Shown here piece by piece: positions 11,846 to 26,412 of a DNA stretch of 64,000 nt. Both the position numbers and the translations under genes were made by a program. The notes under the pieces are model-generated. The model searched no databases. It was not told where the DNA came from and saw nothing but the letters and a program-made list of their open reading frames with translations. The first letter of the stretch is position 1. Every line of letters begins with the position of its first letter. The DNA is from Blasia pusilla (lineage: Eukaryota; Marchantiophyta; Marchantiopsida; Blasiales). The stretch spans positions 6,138,001 to 6,202,000 of the forward strand of contig CM114273.1 in the NCBI GenBank assembly GCA_050084515.1, written 5' to 3'.

Positions 11846-12468
11846 TTCTTAATGTGCACCATTGATCTGAACGATTCCCTCATGTGAGGGAGAAGCCTAC
11901 ATTAGTGGTTTCGGCTCAGACGTCGAAGAAGCCATAGTAATTCGATATAGGTGATTTATGGAGTGGCGTTATGAAGATGATATAACCCTATCTTACATGA
12001 GGATGTAGGATGCCCTGCTGTTAGATAGGATTAATACAACATTTTTCTATAAATAGAATTGAAGAAAGTAGTGTAGAAAACTGCTAAAGAAGCATAACAT
12101 GTGGGAAACGACTCTCACACTCACACACCACCATGGAGAACGAAATTTGCAATGAGAGAATGAGTGGAGGCTGGTCCCCTCCTCAATTATATAGGGTATG
12201 TACAAGCAACCCTAACCCCAAACTTAACCATAGTCTCGAGTTAGACTAACTATGATTAACCCTAGTTAAGATAATCGCGCTTAACTTACTAACCAAGATT
12301 AAGCTTCCCTACTTTGTGTGACTACTAAATGTAACAATTCAGATGTCTCATGAGCTTGATTGTAACTTAAGCTAGGTCAGAAAACCTAGTTTCTTGAGTA
12401 GTGAAATAGTCCAAGAACCACAGTGGTAATATATTCTTGTATGTCGAGCAAGAGTATATTACCACTAC

Positions 12469-12507
12469 GGCCTAGCTCGTCTATTATGAACATAGACGAG
12501 CTAGGCC
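12469..12507. repeat. Perfect 16-bp stem hairpin in LTR-like repeat
   Basis: GGCCTAGCTCGTCTAT and its exact reverse complement flank a 7-nt loop (TATGAAC). It is immediately preceded by an 18-bp stem with one mismatch (arms 12,422-12,439 and 12,449-12,466). The copy at 32.6 kb keeps only a short version of the second stem. Confidence 0.8.
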
Positions 12508-12787
12508 ACTTTGTATCTTCAAGATTTGTTATATATTTTAGTGATTCATTCACATTATATTTTTTTACTGCATAGCATATGGATCAAGTTATGTTCTCCT
12601 ATATAATAGTGTCAATCCATTATTTTAGTGTCATCATATAAATGGGTCACAAGTAGTGATTTTTTCCCTAAAAAAGATTGAGATCCTTAATAAGCACGTC
12701 AATTATGAATTGGAATAATATTATATTTAATTTACCATTGGATATGATTTGTATTGGAAAGAATAGAAGTTGCTTAATTCATTGAAA

Positions 12788-12956
12788 TCTATACCATTGA
12801 AAGAGTATGGGGTTTCGGGCAGGGGCTTCCTCCGCATGACACGTATGAATTTTAGGCCCTTCCCGTGTTGACATGTGGCGGGTTTAACATGAGCTAGCAG
12901 TTAAGTTAACGAGGACGGGGCTGGTTTCACTTGTGCATCGCACGAGCACCGGCTAG
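12788..12956 (+). mobile_element. Short non-autonomous Helitron (169 bp)
   Basis: Begins A|TCTATACCATT and ends with the hairpin CTTGTGC-ATC-GCACGAG, then CACCGGCTAG|T. These are the Helitron 5'-TC, subterminal hairpin and CTRR-3' hallmarks with an A/T target. The hairpin core GTGCATCGCAC is the same as in the 9.4-kb Helitron at 48-58 kb, so this is probably a cross-mobilised derivative. It encodes no protein. Confidence 0.7.
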
Positions 12957-13733
12957 TTATATACGTGGATGATACAAAAAGGTTTGAAGATATCACGTTC
13001 TTAAGGACTACCACTATTTCGACTCCAAGAAACAATGATATGAATGAAATCAATATCGAAGTAATATCTCAATTATAAGGGTCCTAAATGCATTCTAAAG
13101 TAGACCATTATTGTTGGTCTTTTCTTAACTAAGCAATCGATGTGTACTATGCAAAATCCTACTTACTTAAGCATATTTATCATATTGAGTTTTCAACAAA
13201 TATTTTCCATGTGGTTTTCCTCCGCATCATCTTACCTCGAAAATTAGTGATCCAATCATATTATCACGAAACATAAATGGTTTGGAAGGATAAGAAAATC
13301 GTGTTCAATTGGAGGATTTTCATGAACTATTACCGATGTTGAGATCAGGATAAGCAATAGTATTGGAGATCAAAATCATTAATTTCCACAAAGCCCCATT
13401 TCTATTATGACTACTAATAAGTATCAAGGTTAAATAAACATGGTAGAAGATAATCATATATTTGTTCATAAGTGTGTTTTCTTATGGATAATTATATGTG
13501 GTTTTATCTTGAGTGGGTATAAGGAGTTTTATTTTTTAGATAATAAATACAATTCCGGTACAACAAGTTGAAAAATCTAAAGAGTATTAAATATTCCAAA
13601 CAAGGTTTTTACTAAAACAAAGTGGCCCAAATGCAATATATAAATAAAATAATTCTTGCAAAAAAAAAATTCTTGAACATGAACATGGGAAAAGAAAATT
13701 AGGAAGCAAATGTATGTCATGAGCACAGTGGTA
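12957..13733. other. No recognisable feature
   Basis: AT-rich DNA between Helitrons. The 13,190-13,400 stretch has a weak protein-like feel (retroelement remnant?) but no domain can be named. Confidence 0.25.
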
Positions 13734-13764
13734 CTAGTAATCATAACCATGCACGGGTTGCCCA

Positions 13765-13937
13765 CTAGTCCCTTCACTCCGTGGCATGCACGGGAGTGAA
13801 GGAACTAATCATGTTGCAAAAAAATAAATTTTTTTGCTGCCCGTAGAGGAGGAAATATTTACTTGCTTCCCGATTGCTACATGTCAAGCAAAGAGGTATT
13901 TACAAATCAAGAAGGCACTCTCGATTAATAATATAGA
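13765..13937 (-). mobile_element. Non-autonomous Helitron, array unit 1
   Basis: On the minus strand it starts A|TCTATATTATTAATCGAGAG and ends CTAG|T after a long hairpin: 13,771-13,802, CCTTCACTCC.GTG / CACGGGAGTGAAGG with a single bulge. It shares the 5' region (CTTGATTTG-AAA-ACCTC, then GACATGT) with the two neighbouring units. Another minus-strand 3'-end-like signal lies just left at 13,734. Confidence 0.7.
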
Positions 13938-14010
13938 TAGTGGTCTTTCAAAACCAACCCACCAACACAAACAAATGGAATTGTTATCTTTAATTCATGA
14001 GTAAATGCAA

Positions 14011-14187
14011 CTAGTGAGATCTTCGTGCGATGCACAGAAAATAAAAAAATGTTTGAAGAGCTTTTATTAGGAAGGGATTAATGATGCTGCACACAAATTC
14101 AAACTTTTTTGTTTGCTGCCCAATTCTCACGTGTCAAACAGAGAGGTGTTTGCAAATCAAGAAAACACCCTCCCATAATAATATAGA
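14011..14187 (-). mobile_element. Non-autonomous Helitron, array unit 2 (177 bp)
   Basis: On the minus strand it begins TCTATATTATTATGGGAGGG, contains CTTGATTTGCAAACACCTC and GACACGTG, and ends GTGC-ATC-GCAC hairpin then CTCACTAG|T. Its 5' TC abuts the CTAG 3' end of unit 3 with no spacer, so the two elements are fused head to tail. Confidence 0.8.
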
Positions 14188-14400
14188 CTAGTAAGGTTAG
14201 CGTGCGAAGCATGGGAAATAAAAGAGTTTGAAGAGCTAGTGTATAACCCGTGAAGGGAAGAGATTAATGATATTGCATATAAATTTACTTTTTTTTTTTA
14301 TGCAGGCACCATGTGAAACATTTTCTTATTGCCTAGTTGTCACGTGTCAAACACACAGGTGTTTGCAAATGAAAAAGACAATCTCCCATAATAATATAAA
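14188..14400 (-). mobile_element. Non-autonomous Helitron, array unit 3, with degenerate unit 4 beyond
   Basis: On the minus strand it begins with a mutated 5' end (TTTATATTATTATGGGAG instead of TCTATATT...), has CATTTGCAAACACCTGTG and GACACGTG, and ends GCTTCGCACGC-AACCTTACTAG. Beyond it, 14,401-14,510 preserves parts of a fourth unit (CTTCTTG, TTGGGTAG and ATTTCCCGTG on the minus strand). Confidence 0.7.
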
Positions 14401-14599
14401 TAAAGTGTTCAACACGGGAAATACAAAAGTGTTTAAAAGCTAGTATGTGAAAAAAAATTTCTACCCAATTATCACGCATATAAAGAACAAGAAGACATTC
14501 TCTCATAATTGTAAACTCTCCCATAATTTTGGAACTTTGAAATTTTGAAGCTTGAATTTCATTAATCATCGTCCTTCTTTTCTCCACTAATATGTGTTG

Positions 14600-15736
14600 A
14601 TTAATGATGCATCGCTGGTTGATGCCGGTGAGACCATTGGTCCGCGTCATCATACGAACGCGCCCCGTGTGGAGACGCAGGACCGGGGAAAGGATCGCCG
14701 GTGACCGAGAGACTATTATTCTTATATACCAAAACCTGTCCTACCAGAGCCGAGCCGAGCCGAGACGAGCCTAGTACCTGACCTAGATCACATGCGTCGG
14801 GTCTAACGAGGCGAGGTGACGGACGGGGACGGGGGGCCCGGAACAGCGACTGGAACAACGGTGGCAGGGACGGCCGTCGTGACTGCGCAGTCGTACTATG
14901 TTGCGTAGCTGGGTGGGGCTGGCAAGGGGTACAGTGTGTGGTGGAGCGGTTGGTTGTGTGCGCAGGGAGATCTCAGCTATGGCTGCCTTAGGGTTCAGGA
15001 TAGGGAGGCAGGGGAAGAAAAAAAGATTCGTTTGTACGCTGATGTGCGTGCCGAAACGAGGGGGAAGGTACCGGTGATTTATAAGTACCGGATCAATCGA
15101 TCGATCTGAGAGCTCGTCCTTAAAGCAGCAAGGCCTCGAGGACAAGCAGCCGCTGCGGGTAAAGGCGAAAGGGACGAAAAGCTCGGCGGTGACTGGTCAG
15201 TGAGCGAGCCAATTCTGAACGGACGGTTCCCGAGAGCTTTGTGAGAATTTCTTTGCTGCCGATATTAACTACGAGATCTAGGCTTGCCTGGACTGCTCTC
15301 GCGTCCAATCCACAACTGGTGGTGGTTGTGGTGGTGGGCTGGCGTGCAGAGGTAATTCTATGTCTGTCATGTATTCAGTCTTCCAGCTGTAGATGCTCGC
15401 TTCAATTTGTTTGATTTCGGATATGGAAGAAAGAGCGAGAGAGAGGATTAGTGTCGGTGTTGAGGAGAGATGAGGGAAGAGCTCGAGATTTATGTAGGGG
15501 ATAGGTAGGTGTCGGGATTAGGATTGAGTAGTTCTTTTCTGTTCGTCTGCTTTATTTGATCCGCAATCCGTGCCAGCTGACAGGATGTGAAGGGGAAGAG
15601 GATGAGGTTTAGGGGGTGTCGATTGAGTGCTTGATTCCTCGCTTACTCGTGGTCCCATATGTCACTTCCTGAATCCCGGATTGCAGCTGTGGGCGAGTAA
15701 AAAGAATTCGGCGGGATTTCCTTTCGGTCTGTTGGA
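14600..15736 (+). promoter_or_regulatory. Presumed promoter and 5'-UTR of spermidine synthase
   Basis: GC content rises abruptly at about 14.6 kb, right after the Helitron array. A TATA-like TTTATAAG lies at 15,078-15,085. A possible 5'-UTR intron could run from a donor at 15,352 (GAG|GTAATT) to an acceptor at 15,686 (ATTGCAG). Minus-strand open frames of up to 120 aa here show no recognisable protein and are regarded as composition artefacts. The transcription start is not determined. Confidence 0.35.
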
Positions 15737-19419
<3,683 letters not shown>

Positions 19420-21335
19420 AGTGGCATTCGGGTGAAATGCCACTAGCTCACAGTATATACAGTAACTTCATTTGTTTCGAAGAGCCTCCCTCTAGGTATG
19501 GAGGCATTTTTTCACCATTGGAACTGTTGGAGGCAATTAATCGGCAACGTCCACTCGTTCACAACAACTATCCTTGGTCTTCTTGCTGCCAATTTATTGT
19601 CGCTCTCTTCACTGTTCATGAATTCCCGGGGCCGCACGTACCTCTCCAATTTACACCAGTTTCCATCGCATGAATCAATCCATAGAAGGAGATGAGTTTG
19701 CACATCTAGTGCAAACTGTGCGAGTCAGAGACACCGGCACATCTCTGTCGCGCAGCCTTCTTGACGCAAGGCCTGGAGCCGTTAGAATTCTCCCATTGTT
19801 TGGCTGTTTAGTCGTGTTGTTCAATTCCTTTCCTTTCTTGTTTCTGGGCCCGGAAACTATCAGGAGCTTTTTCTTCTGCAATTCGATAGTCTTCGCGAGG
19901 AGAACCAATAATGGCGATGGCACCGAGCAGCGTTCCGCTGAACCGTACATGGCGTACTAGTTGGCTTGTCACTCTGGAGTCTGGACTTCATGAGCACTGG
20001 AGGTGTCACAGCGCCTTCCATAACCTGAATCGTTGTTCATCTTCATCCCAACATTTGGGATTGTAAATGGAAAGCCATCCGAGACTCGTTTCGCTCCTCT
20101 TTAGATTCAAAACTGAGATGAATGACTCCGCGATCGGATCACCGGCCTCGCCCTAAACCCTAAGTTCGCCAAAAGAGTTGGGGAGAAGCACCTTCTTTCA
20201 GAAAATTCGTCCAAGAACCTTGCAATTCCATCCATGTCCACTTCATTGGTTGGCCACGTGCATGCAAGATTCAATCACTGTGAAGCGTCAATGTCTGGTT
20301 TGTCGAGAGTCGGGCGATGCATAGAGAAATAGGTCAGATGCTTCGAGGAACAGAAGGTGAAAACCAGAGACAGAATTGTGAATGATTTGAGGGTCAGAAG
20401 GTGGAAACCAGACAGTATGATAATAGAGAAGTGTTCAACATCCATGTGAAGAATAATTAACCAGTGAGCACGGGAGATAACGTCCTTGAAAGAGAGGTAA
20501 AACCAAAATCAAAATTTTAGCAGCACCGAAAGAACCTCACCGCCTGAACGACGTGAATAGAAACATCTGCACCACTTCAAGTAGTAGTAAGAGAGAGGGC
20601 CAACCGCTGCAAATAATCAACGGGACGAAGATTTGTAGGCGAAGAAAATTAGCCTCCAAAACTCTTCAGCTATTCACATCAGTTGAATATAACAGATTTT
20701 AGAACAAGGGACGTGTCCGAGAAATTTTGTAAACAACTCCGCAAATTTCCTTTATCACTTTGCCAAAGAAAAGCGATGAATGAGAAAAGTGGAGGCCAGG
20801 AAAGATAATGGTGAACTAGAAAGATCGATCGATAATCTGAATCCTGACGCACTGAGCCCATGCAGCACATGCTCGCGCGGGCAACGTGAAGCACGAATCG
20901 TCGAGGATTTGTAGTCCTCCATGAGGAGTAGCCCGTAGGGTTCCTTCACTCTTCCCAATTGAATTGGTCAGACCTAGTCAGTCGAGTCAGGACGTTTGGA
21001 GCAGTCATTCACATGTCCCCCCTCTCTCTCTCCCCATGGGAATATGGGACAGCAGTGTGGAATGCCAACACCAAACAAAGGGGCAGGCTTGAAGCTGGAG
21101 GCGTTTCGGGGTTATGATGTCAGCTTCCTCACGAACAGCCAGAGTTGGTGTGAGATCAGAACTTGGAGTGGAACCTTTGGAGAATAGATGTGACATCGCC
21201 AAGTTGAAATGGCCGAGGAATTCCCATCCTGAAGAGGTGAAGAAAAAACTTGGACCAAAAGATCACCAGTAAAGCAGGCCAAATCTGCGAACAACCAAGC
21301 TCCCAGCAGCGCCTGAACTGTTGGAGTTGGAGCAA
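19420..21335. other. Intergenic DNA downstream of SPDS
   Basis: Moderate-GC DNA holding the SPDS 3'-UTR and beyond. There is a small duplication near 20,350-20,420 (CAGAAGGTGAAAACCAGA / CAGAAGGTGGAAACCAGA). No further exon can be supported; open frames on both strands are under 120 aa and unrecognised. Confidence 0.35.
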
Positions 21336-21975
21336 GATGAGAAAGAGTGAAGAGTTTCTTGGTTGCAGCTAACCAAGAAACTCTTCACTCTTGGTTAGCT
21401 GCAACCAAGAGTGAAGAGCTTCCAAGTGTCAACCAAGAAACTCTTCACCACACCATCTACTTTACCTGATTGGGATCCCCAATAGACATTACTTACCAGT
21501 GCAGCAGCTTTGGGCAATGTGCAATCAAGGCTACCGAATGTGTTGAACAATTCAGGTGTTACCAGCTTGGCAATATCGGCCTATACTCTTGCTCTATGAG
21601 TTGTGAATTTTGCGCAGAAGACCAAGTAATGACTAGAGGTTTCATCCCCATCATCACACAAGGCGCTAAAGTTTAGTTGTGTTCCCATCTTGCTTTTCTT
21701 ATGGTTCAAGGGGATTGCACCAGTCCTAAACTTGAACTTGAGCCGGGTTCCCAAGCAAGGGGTTCCCCGCAAATAGTTCTTCAGTGCTGCCTTTTTCGGG
21801 ATATAGTGTCAAGAGAGAGAGGTCAGACATTTTCATGGCTACCTCCGTGCTGTTATGCCGTGAGTGTTTGTCCACTGCTTTGGTTATGGTATCCAAAAAT
21901 ACTTTCTTTCGGTGCTGCTAAAATTGAGTGAGATGAGAAAGAGTGAAGAGTTTCTTGGTTGACACTTGGAAGCTC
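21336..21975. repeat. Fold-back structure around a LINE fragment
   Basis: A perfect 22-bp stem (21,343-21,364 with 21,371-21,392) encloses a 6-nt loop GCAGCT and overlaps a second 16-bp stem. A 33-bp arm at 21,416-21,448 is exactly inverted at 21,943-21,975. A 29-bp direct copy of the first stem's left side recurs at 21,932-21,960. The ~500 bp between the long arms contains the LINE fragment. Confidence 0.85.
21449..21790 (-). pseudogene. Non-LTR retrotransposon (LINE) C-terminal fragment
   Basis: On the minus strand one frame reads FRTGAIPLN...K-MGTQLNF-ALC-DG-ETSSHYLVFCAKFTTHRARV, then continues YADIAKLVTPELF. This is the familiar R-T-G-x-x-x-LN...C-x-x-C...ET-x-H-x-x-x-x-C pattern that follows the RNase H/RT region of many non-LTR retrotransposons (a zinc-knuckle-like tail). 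Only the last ~100 residues remain; no RT or endonuclease motif is nearby. It is a truncated dead copy, homologous to the piece inside SPDS intron 4. Confidence 0.6.
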
Positions 21976-22855
21976 CGCACGAACACGTTGTTTGGTCAGC
22001 ACAAACACTATATGAGTGTCTCCCTCCTCTCATATGGTACCTTCTCTACTTCCTCTCTCTACACCCATCCCAGTCTCAAGCACCGTCCAACCAGGGGTCT
22101 ATGATCGCAATGCTACTACAGGTACTCCTTAATCAGTACAGTCTCTCTCTAAATCTATTCATTCATTCACTCTCTTTCTGTCTGGATGGACATCCACTCC
22201 CAGAATTATCGGGATCAACGCTGCATAAACGCTTGAACGAGGTATCCTTGAGCTTTGGGAGTCCTCGTCAAGATTGACCTCAAGGATTTCTTTTCCAGTC
22301 CGGGGCTCTTGCTTTCTCTCTCAGCCTGCAACCACCCTCCTTGCCGTCTAGGGCAGTCAATTAAGTCAGTACCGCTCCGAGCATTCAGTGGTATGTCTGC
22401 TCCTACGATGCTCGAAATGTTCTGGACTAACCGAAGATGAGTGCAATTCAGGGTTTAGGGTGACGACGATTGTAAAGTTGATTGTTGTTAGCCGCCTCCC
22501 CGGCGAAGAATGTAAAAAATGAGAGAATTCCGGATGAAATAATGCCGCTCTCGTCTGAGCATTTGTTGTCTTTGGACAGTCGAACATCCGGCGATTTGAA
22601 ATATCCTTTCTCAGGCCGATCGTTCGCGAGTGTCGGGTGTTGATAAAATCCTACAGCCTGTGCGTGTTGCGAACGTGTGAACTGGGATTCGGATCCAGAC
22701 CAACCGTAGCGTCGAAAATCCTTCAGAGGAATGGCAGTTAGATCTAGCAGAGCCCTGACCAACCGTTCGCTTACCGGCATGATTCTCATAAGATGATGCG
22801 CGGCTGGAGAAAAGCACGTGACCGGTGACGACTTGAGATCTGCTGCCAACACTTG
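21976..22855. other. No recognisable feature
   Basis: Moderate-GC DNA. A 134-aa open frame on the minus strand (22,448-22,852) is the longest here, but it overlaps others and shows no recognisable domain. Confidence 0.25.
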
Positions 22856-22861
22856 CGGTTT

Positions 22862-22971
22862 AACTTCTCCTCACGAAATCGCTCGTGGATTCTGCCGTTC
22901 ACCTGATCTCGTGGAGTTTCTGAGCATCGCCCGCGAGCTCGCTGCAGAAGCTCGTCCGCCTGTACTCAGGT
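22862..22971 (+). other. Exon-like segment of an unknown gene
   Basis: One frame is open and protein-like (SPHEIARGFCRSPDLVEFLS, then IARELAAEARPPVL) and ends in CTCAG|GTGAAT, a good donor-like junction. GC content and codon choice resemble the SPDS exons. No partner exon is found nearby and the family is not recognised, so this may be an isolated exon relic. Confidence 0.25.
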
Positions 22972-23580
22972 GAATTCCTGTTTCATCTCAGCATCGGATA
23001 GAATGTGTGTGATACATGTGCCTTATGGGAGTAAAGTCATGCACACTGCCATCGCCCCGTCGACCTAAAGCTGCTCGGCCACAGACGATAAATGAAAATC
23101 TCGTCTTCCATTCCTACCTTAAGTGGCAGTAATCTCTCAATCACAACTCGTCTATTACGTCACTCCTCGGGATCGCCGAACGCCACAGTTATGGAAAAGA
23201 CATCAGAGATGAGTCGCGTGTCGTCGTGGATTCGTGAGTTTCCGCTCACGAAGAATTACGGCCTCATGGAATTACTTATCCGCCCTAGAGGAGTGACTCT
23301 TTGACATGAAACTCCTACTGAAGAAACCATTTTACATAATCTACTTCAAGTCGTTCATTCATTCATTCAGGTTCTCCTCCCGCCCTGAGCATGCGGCCAG
23401 GTGCTCCTCAGAACCCCATCAATCCTCTTCCGAGATTTCTTTCTTCGTCCAGAGCAACATATCATCTGTGTCGCTTGTGACGGTTCGCAATCTTTCACGG
23501 ATCGAGCCCAAAGTCACACGAGCTGCGAGAGATAGACCATACATATCTGATGGGCTTTAGGGTCAACAAAACCAGCTTAC
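22972..23580. other. No recognisable feature
   Basis: Moderate-GC DNA ending the gene-like island. The 23,092-23,304 open frame is not recognised. Confidence 0.25.
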
Positions 23581-23582
23581 CA

Positions 23583-23736
23583 CTAATGAATCTCATTGAG
23601 GGTACTTATACGTGCTTTTTTTCATTACTAATATATCGGACACAAAATATTTCTTTTAGATGAAGATATTTTACTAATCGTCACGAGTAAAGAGGTGTTC
23701 GCAAATAAAAGAAACAATCTCAAATATAAATATAAA
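23583..23736 (-). mobile_element. Degenerate non-autonomous Helitron
   Basis: On the minus strand it has a mutated 5' end (TTTATATTTATATTTGAGATTG), the family stretch ATTTGCGAACACCTC, CTCGTGAC and an eroded 3' end (GCACGTATAAG...CATTAG|T). It resembles the array units at 13.7-14.4 kb. Confidence 0.4.
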
Positions 23737-24233
23737 TTAGGAAGACGATGGAATACATATATATTTTTCTTGGATAATTAAGAAGACAATGGAATACATA
23801 TAAAAATTAAGTGGATTATAGGGAAGATATTGTCTTATTTGGAAAAGAGCAAATATTCTGATAATATGGGCAAAAAGAATAGTCTTTTTGCCCAATAAGG
23901 TTTCTTGGGCATTGGCACTATATTAGGGCCACTCAATTTTCCCCTTGGAAGACATAGGGGGAGGGAAGAATTGGTCGTCGGCTTTGTTACATAATAATTA
24001 TTATTATTATTTCAAAAATTAATATCATCCGGAAGAGGAAAAAAATTTGTTTCCAAAAAAGTTGTTCACAAAAACGGCACACCTATTTGGGCTCCCGTTT
24101 CTTCAAACAGGGATTCACCGTAACCATGGCTCCCCGCGGCCTTCGAACTTGGTCGTAATCCGGATTTGAGTAGCCCTATTATGCCCTTGCGAAGCAGCCA
24201 TTTTATACTACAAATGTATATGGGTGCATATCA
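23737..24233. other. No recognisable feature
   Basis: AT-rich DNA with a local duplication (GACGATGGAATACATATA / GACAATGGAATACATATA around 23,742-23,800). Confidence 0.3.
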
Positions 24234-24431
24234 TCTCTATTATTATTGGAGAGTGCTTTCTTAATTTGCAAAAAATTATCTACTTGACACATGGCACATG
24301 GGCAACAAGAGAATGTTTCCCAGGAAAAAAATTTGAACTTGTGTGCTTCACTCTTGGGAATGGCATGGGCTATCCATTAGTTTGTTATATTTGCAAGTTA
24401 TATCCGATGTACGGGTCTGCCTTACTTCTAG
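24234..24431 (+). mobile_element. Non-autonomous Helitron (198 bp)
   Basis: Begins A|TCTCTATTATTATTGGAGAG, carries CTTAATTTGCAAAAA and GACACATGGCAC like the array units, and ends CCG-ATGTA-CGG hairpin then CTTCTAG|T. It matches the family of units at 13.7-14.4 kb. Confidence 0.55.
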
Positions 24432-24555
24432 TGATTAATTTTCAAATTCCGTTTTAAGTCAAGTGATTAGTCTTATTAGTTAGGAAGGGGATCCCGAATC
24501 CTATTGGTTTGAAGAATTAGCAAAATAAAAAGGCACTCTCCAATATTAATATAGA
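24432..24555 (-). mobile_element. Opposed Helitron 5' end
   Basis: The right end reads on the minus strand A|TCTATATTAATATTGGAGAG then TGCCTTTTTATTTTGC, a second 5' terminus facing the one at 24,234. The 3' half of this copy is missing, so the 322-bp block has two inverted Helitron 5' ends. Confidence 0.5.
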
Positions 24556-26291
24556 TTTTCTCCTACTTTACCCCATCCTCTCCAAGGACCCCACACTAGT
24601 TATAGCTAACCCTAGAAGATAATGTAAACAATTTTTCTATTAGTTATGTTAGTGGCCTTGCAAAAACCCTAAAATTGATATCTTCTCATCCTTATTTCTT
24701 ACTAGTATTTTAGGCTCACATTGGGATAGAGAAGAAGAACATGGAAGTCATGGGGACATGAAATTTTGGCAAGGGAAAAAGAAATAAAATTTTGTGAAAA
24801 GTTATTTTCATCTACTCTGAAAATATCTGTGTTGTAATATCTTTGCTTAATATTTTCAAAGGATTTTTCTTTGCAAATATCCCCCATGAGAGTTCTCGCG
24901 CAAAAAAATGTGGTCAAAAATTTCTGGCATATGTTTCCTAGCAAAGAATTTTTGAAGTAATTTTCAAAAAAAATGGAAGGAAACATAATCTAGAAAATTT
25001 TCCAATGGTTATCAAAGACAACCTTGTCCCGTAAAAACTTACCATTTGCAAAGGTTTTGGACACATATCACGCTCCTTCAGTTTAACACTAGACTCATAG
25101 CAAGGACAATAATGTTTTGATTACTTGTGAAAAGTGCTAGTGATTTATGCAAACTTGTGTATTGCAAGCCTCATTTCAAGGGGGTTTTTTATGTTTTAGC
25201 TAGTAGGTTTTTCCTATTATGTAAGGAAATCCTATCGTATGTAAGATGCCATAGGAGACATGAAAGTGCTTGTCTATGGCTTATGGCAACAATGCATTTT
25301 TAAAATGTTCTTGTTCAATGAGGAATTTGAAATTTAAAAATTGTAGGCATCTAAATGAACAAACCACCTTTGCCACAATGGTAATTATCATACTCGTATG
25401 TGCTAGGGATTGACATTCAATCTCTTCTTTTGCTCGAGAAATTTCTACGCTCAAAACCTTAGTCTACTTTCTTGGGCCAACCCAACTTCCCTTGCTCAAG
25501 GTGCAATCAAGTTGGAATGGGGCATGTTCATCGTGCATATAATTTGTGCGTGCACGAAAATTACCCGCAAATACAACTCCATCATATTGATATACATCAA
25601 TCCATAGACTTCTATAGACTCACGGACTTTATCCACATGCAACTTTGGTCCAATCAAACCTATAAAAAAATTCCCAAACATTTTCGATGGGTATTCCATC
25701 GTCATCTTGATCATCACGACTAAAACTAGCTAAGAAATTAATATGCCCTGATACACATGTGTTGCCATCTTCTCAAATTACTTGGCAAGAGGCATATGAC
25801 CATAATTAGTATCATCAATAGTCAACTACTTTTCATCCCAAATAGTGTGAAATTTGGTCAGGTTAAATTGGATGTAGAGTAAACTACTTGCACCAAGATA
25901 ACCGATATGCAACACCTTGCATTAAATCATATTCTCCATATGTATTTCTTGTTGAAGAGCTTGACATATTGGTTTGAATACAAATAGGATTGGGTGGAAT
26001 TTAGACATTAAGAGTGAGAGGATATTGTTGTAAAGTAATTCCATTCTGAGCAACCCTTCATTGGAATCAACATTTGGAACGCAAAGGTCTTGGATTTGGG
26101 CCACTTTGAGATCCACATCAAGTGGGAAGCAAAAGGAAAAGAATTTAGAATTCCAAAATAGATTAACATCCCTATTTTGGATTTCCATTCTAGTTTTCAA
26201 ATTTATAATGGAATCTACATATAGGTCGAGTGTCAAATTTTGAGGTTATATCTTCGATTATCAATTTGACCTAGCTTCCATAGCTTCATAC
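24556..26291. other. AT-rich intergenic DNA with a hAT-MITE right end
   Basis: Nothing gene-like is supportable. At about 25,590-25,647 the run CATAGACTTCTATAGACTC...CCACATGCAACTTTG matches the right end of the hAT-like MITE family without a clear left partner. Confidence 0.35.
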
Positions 26292-26412
26292 CATGGTTGC
26301 ACAGAGATAAAGTTTGTGTCCACGGACTTATGTCCGGATGTGGGTACTCGAGCATCATGTGTGTGGACATGTCTGTCCCATGGACAAACTTGTCTGTTTC
26401 CATGCAACCTTG
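26292..26412. mobile_element. Small hAT-like MITE (121 bp)
   Basis: Ends CATGGTTGCACAG... and ...CATGCAACCTTG are flanked by CTTCATAC and CTTCCTAC (7 of 8 bases match), the clearest hAT-type 8-bp target duplication of the family here. The interior keeps GTGTCCACGGACTTATG and GGACATGTCTGTCC motifs. Confidence 0.8.

Larger units (their letters stand above)
10934..12552 (+). repeat. LTR-like repeat, copy 1, interrupted by hAT MITEs
   Basis: The start (TTGGATTCTTAACATCCAC) matches the beginnings of copies at 32,418 and 49,577. The body resumes after the insertion at ~11,854 with GTGCACCATTGATCTGA, the AGAAGCCTA block, GACGTCGAAGAAG and later AACCTAGTTTCTTGAGTAG. It ends near TTTTAGTGATTCATTCA. 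It contains two strong hairpins near its end (12,422-12,466 and 12,469-12,507). TG...CA ends and three diverged copies suggest a solo LTR, but no primer-binding site, polypurine tract or coding region was seen, so the class is an inference. Confidence 0.5.

Noticed and set aside
13734-14510. CRISPR-like regular repeats
   Set aside because: Repeats of ~180 bp with Helitron ends and no short identical repeat-spacer pattern; eukaryotic context.
14783-15145. 120-aa minus-strand frame as a divergent gene next to SPDS
   Set aside because: No recognisable domain, no splice support, and position fits the GC-rich promoter/5'-UTR of SPDS.
22448-22852. 134-aa minus-strand frame
   Set aside because: The longest frame in the area but with no family resemblance, no splice signals and overlapping alternative frames; not strong enough to call a gene.
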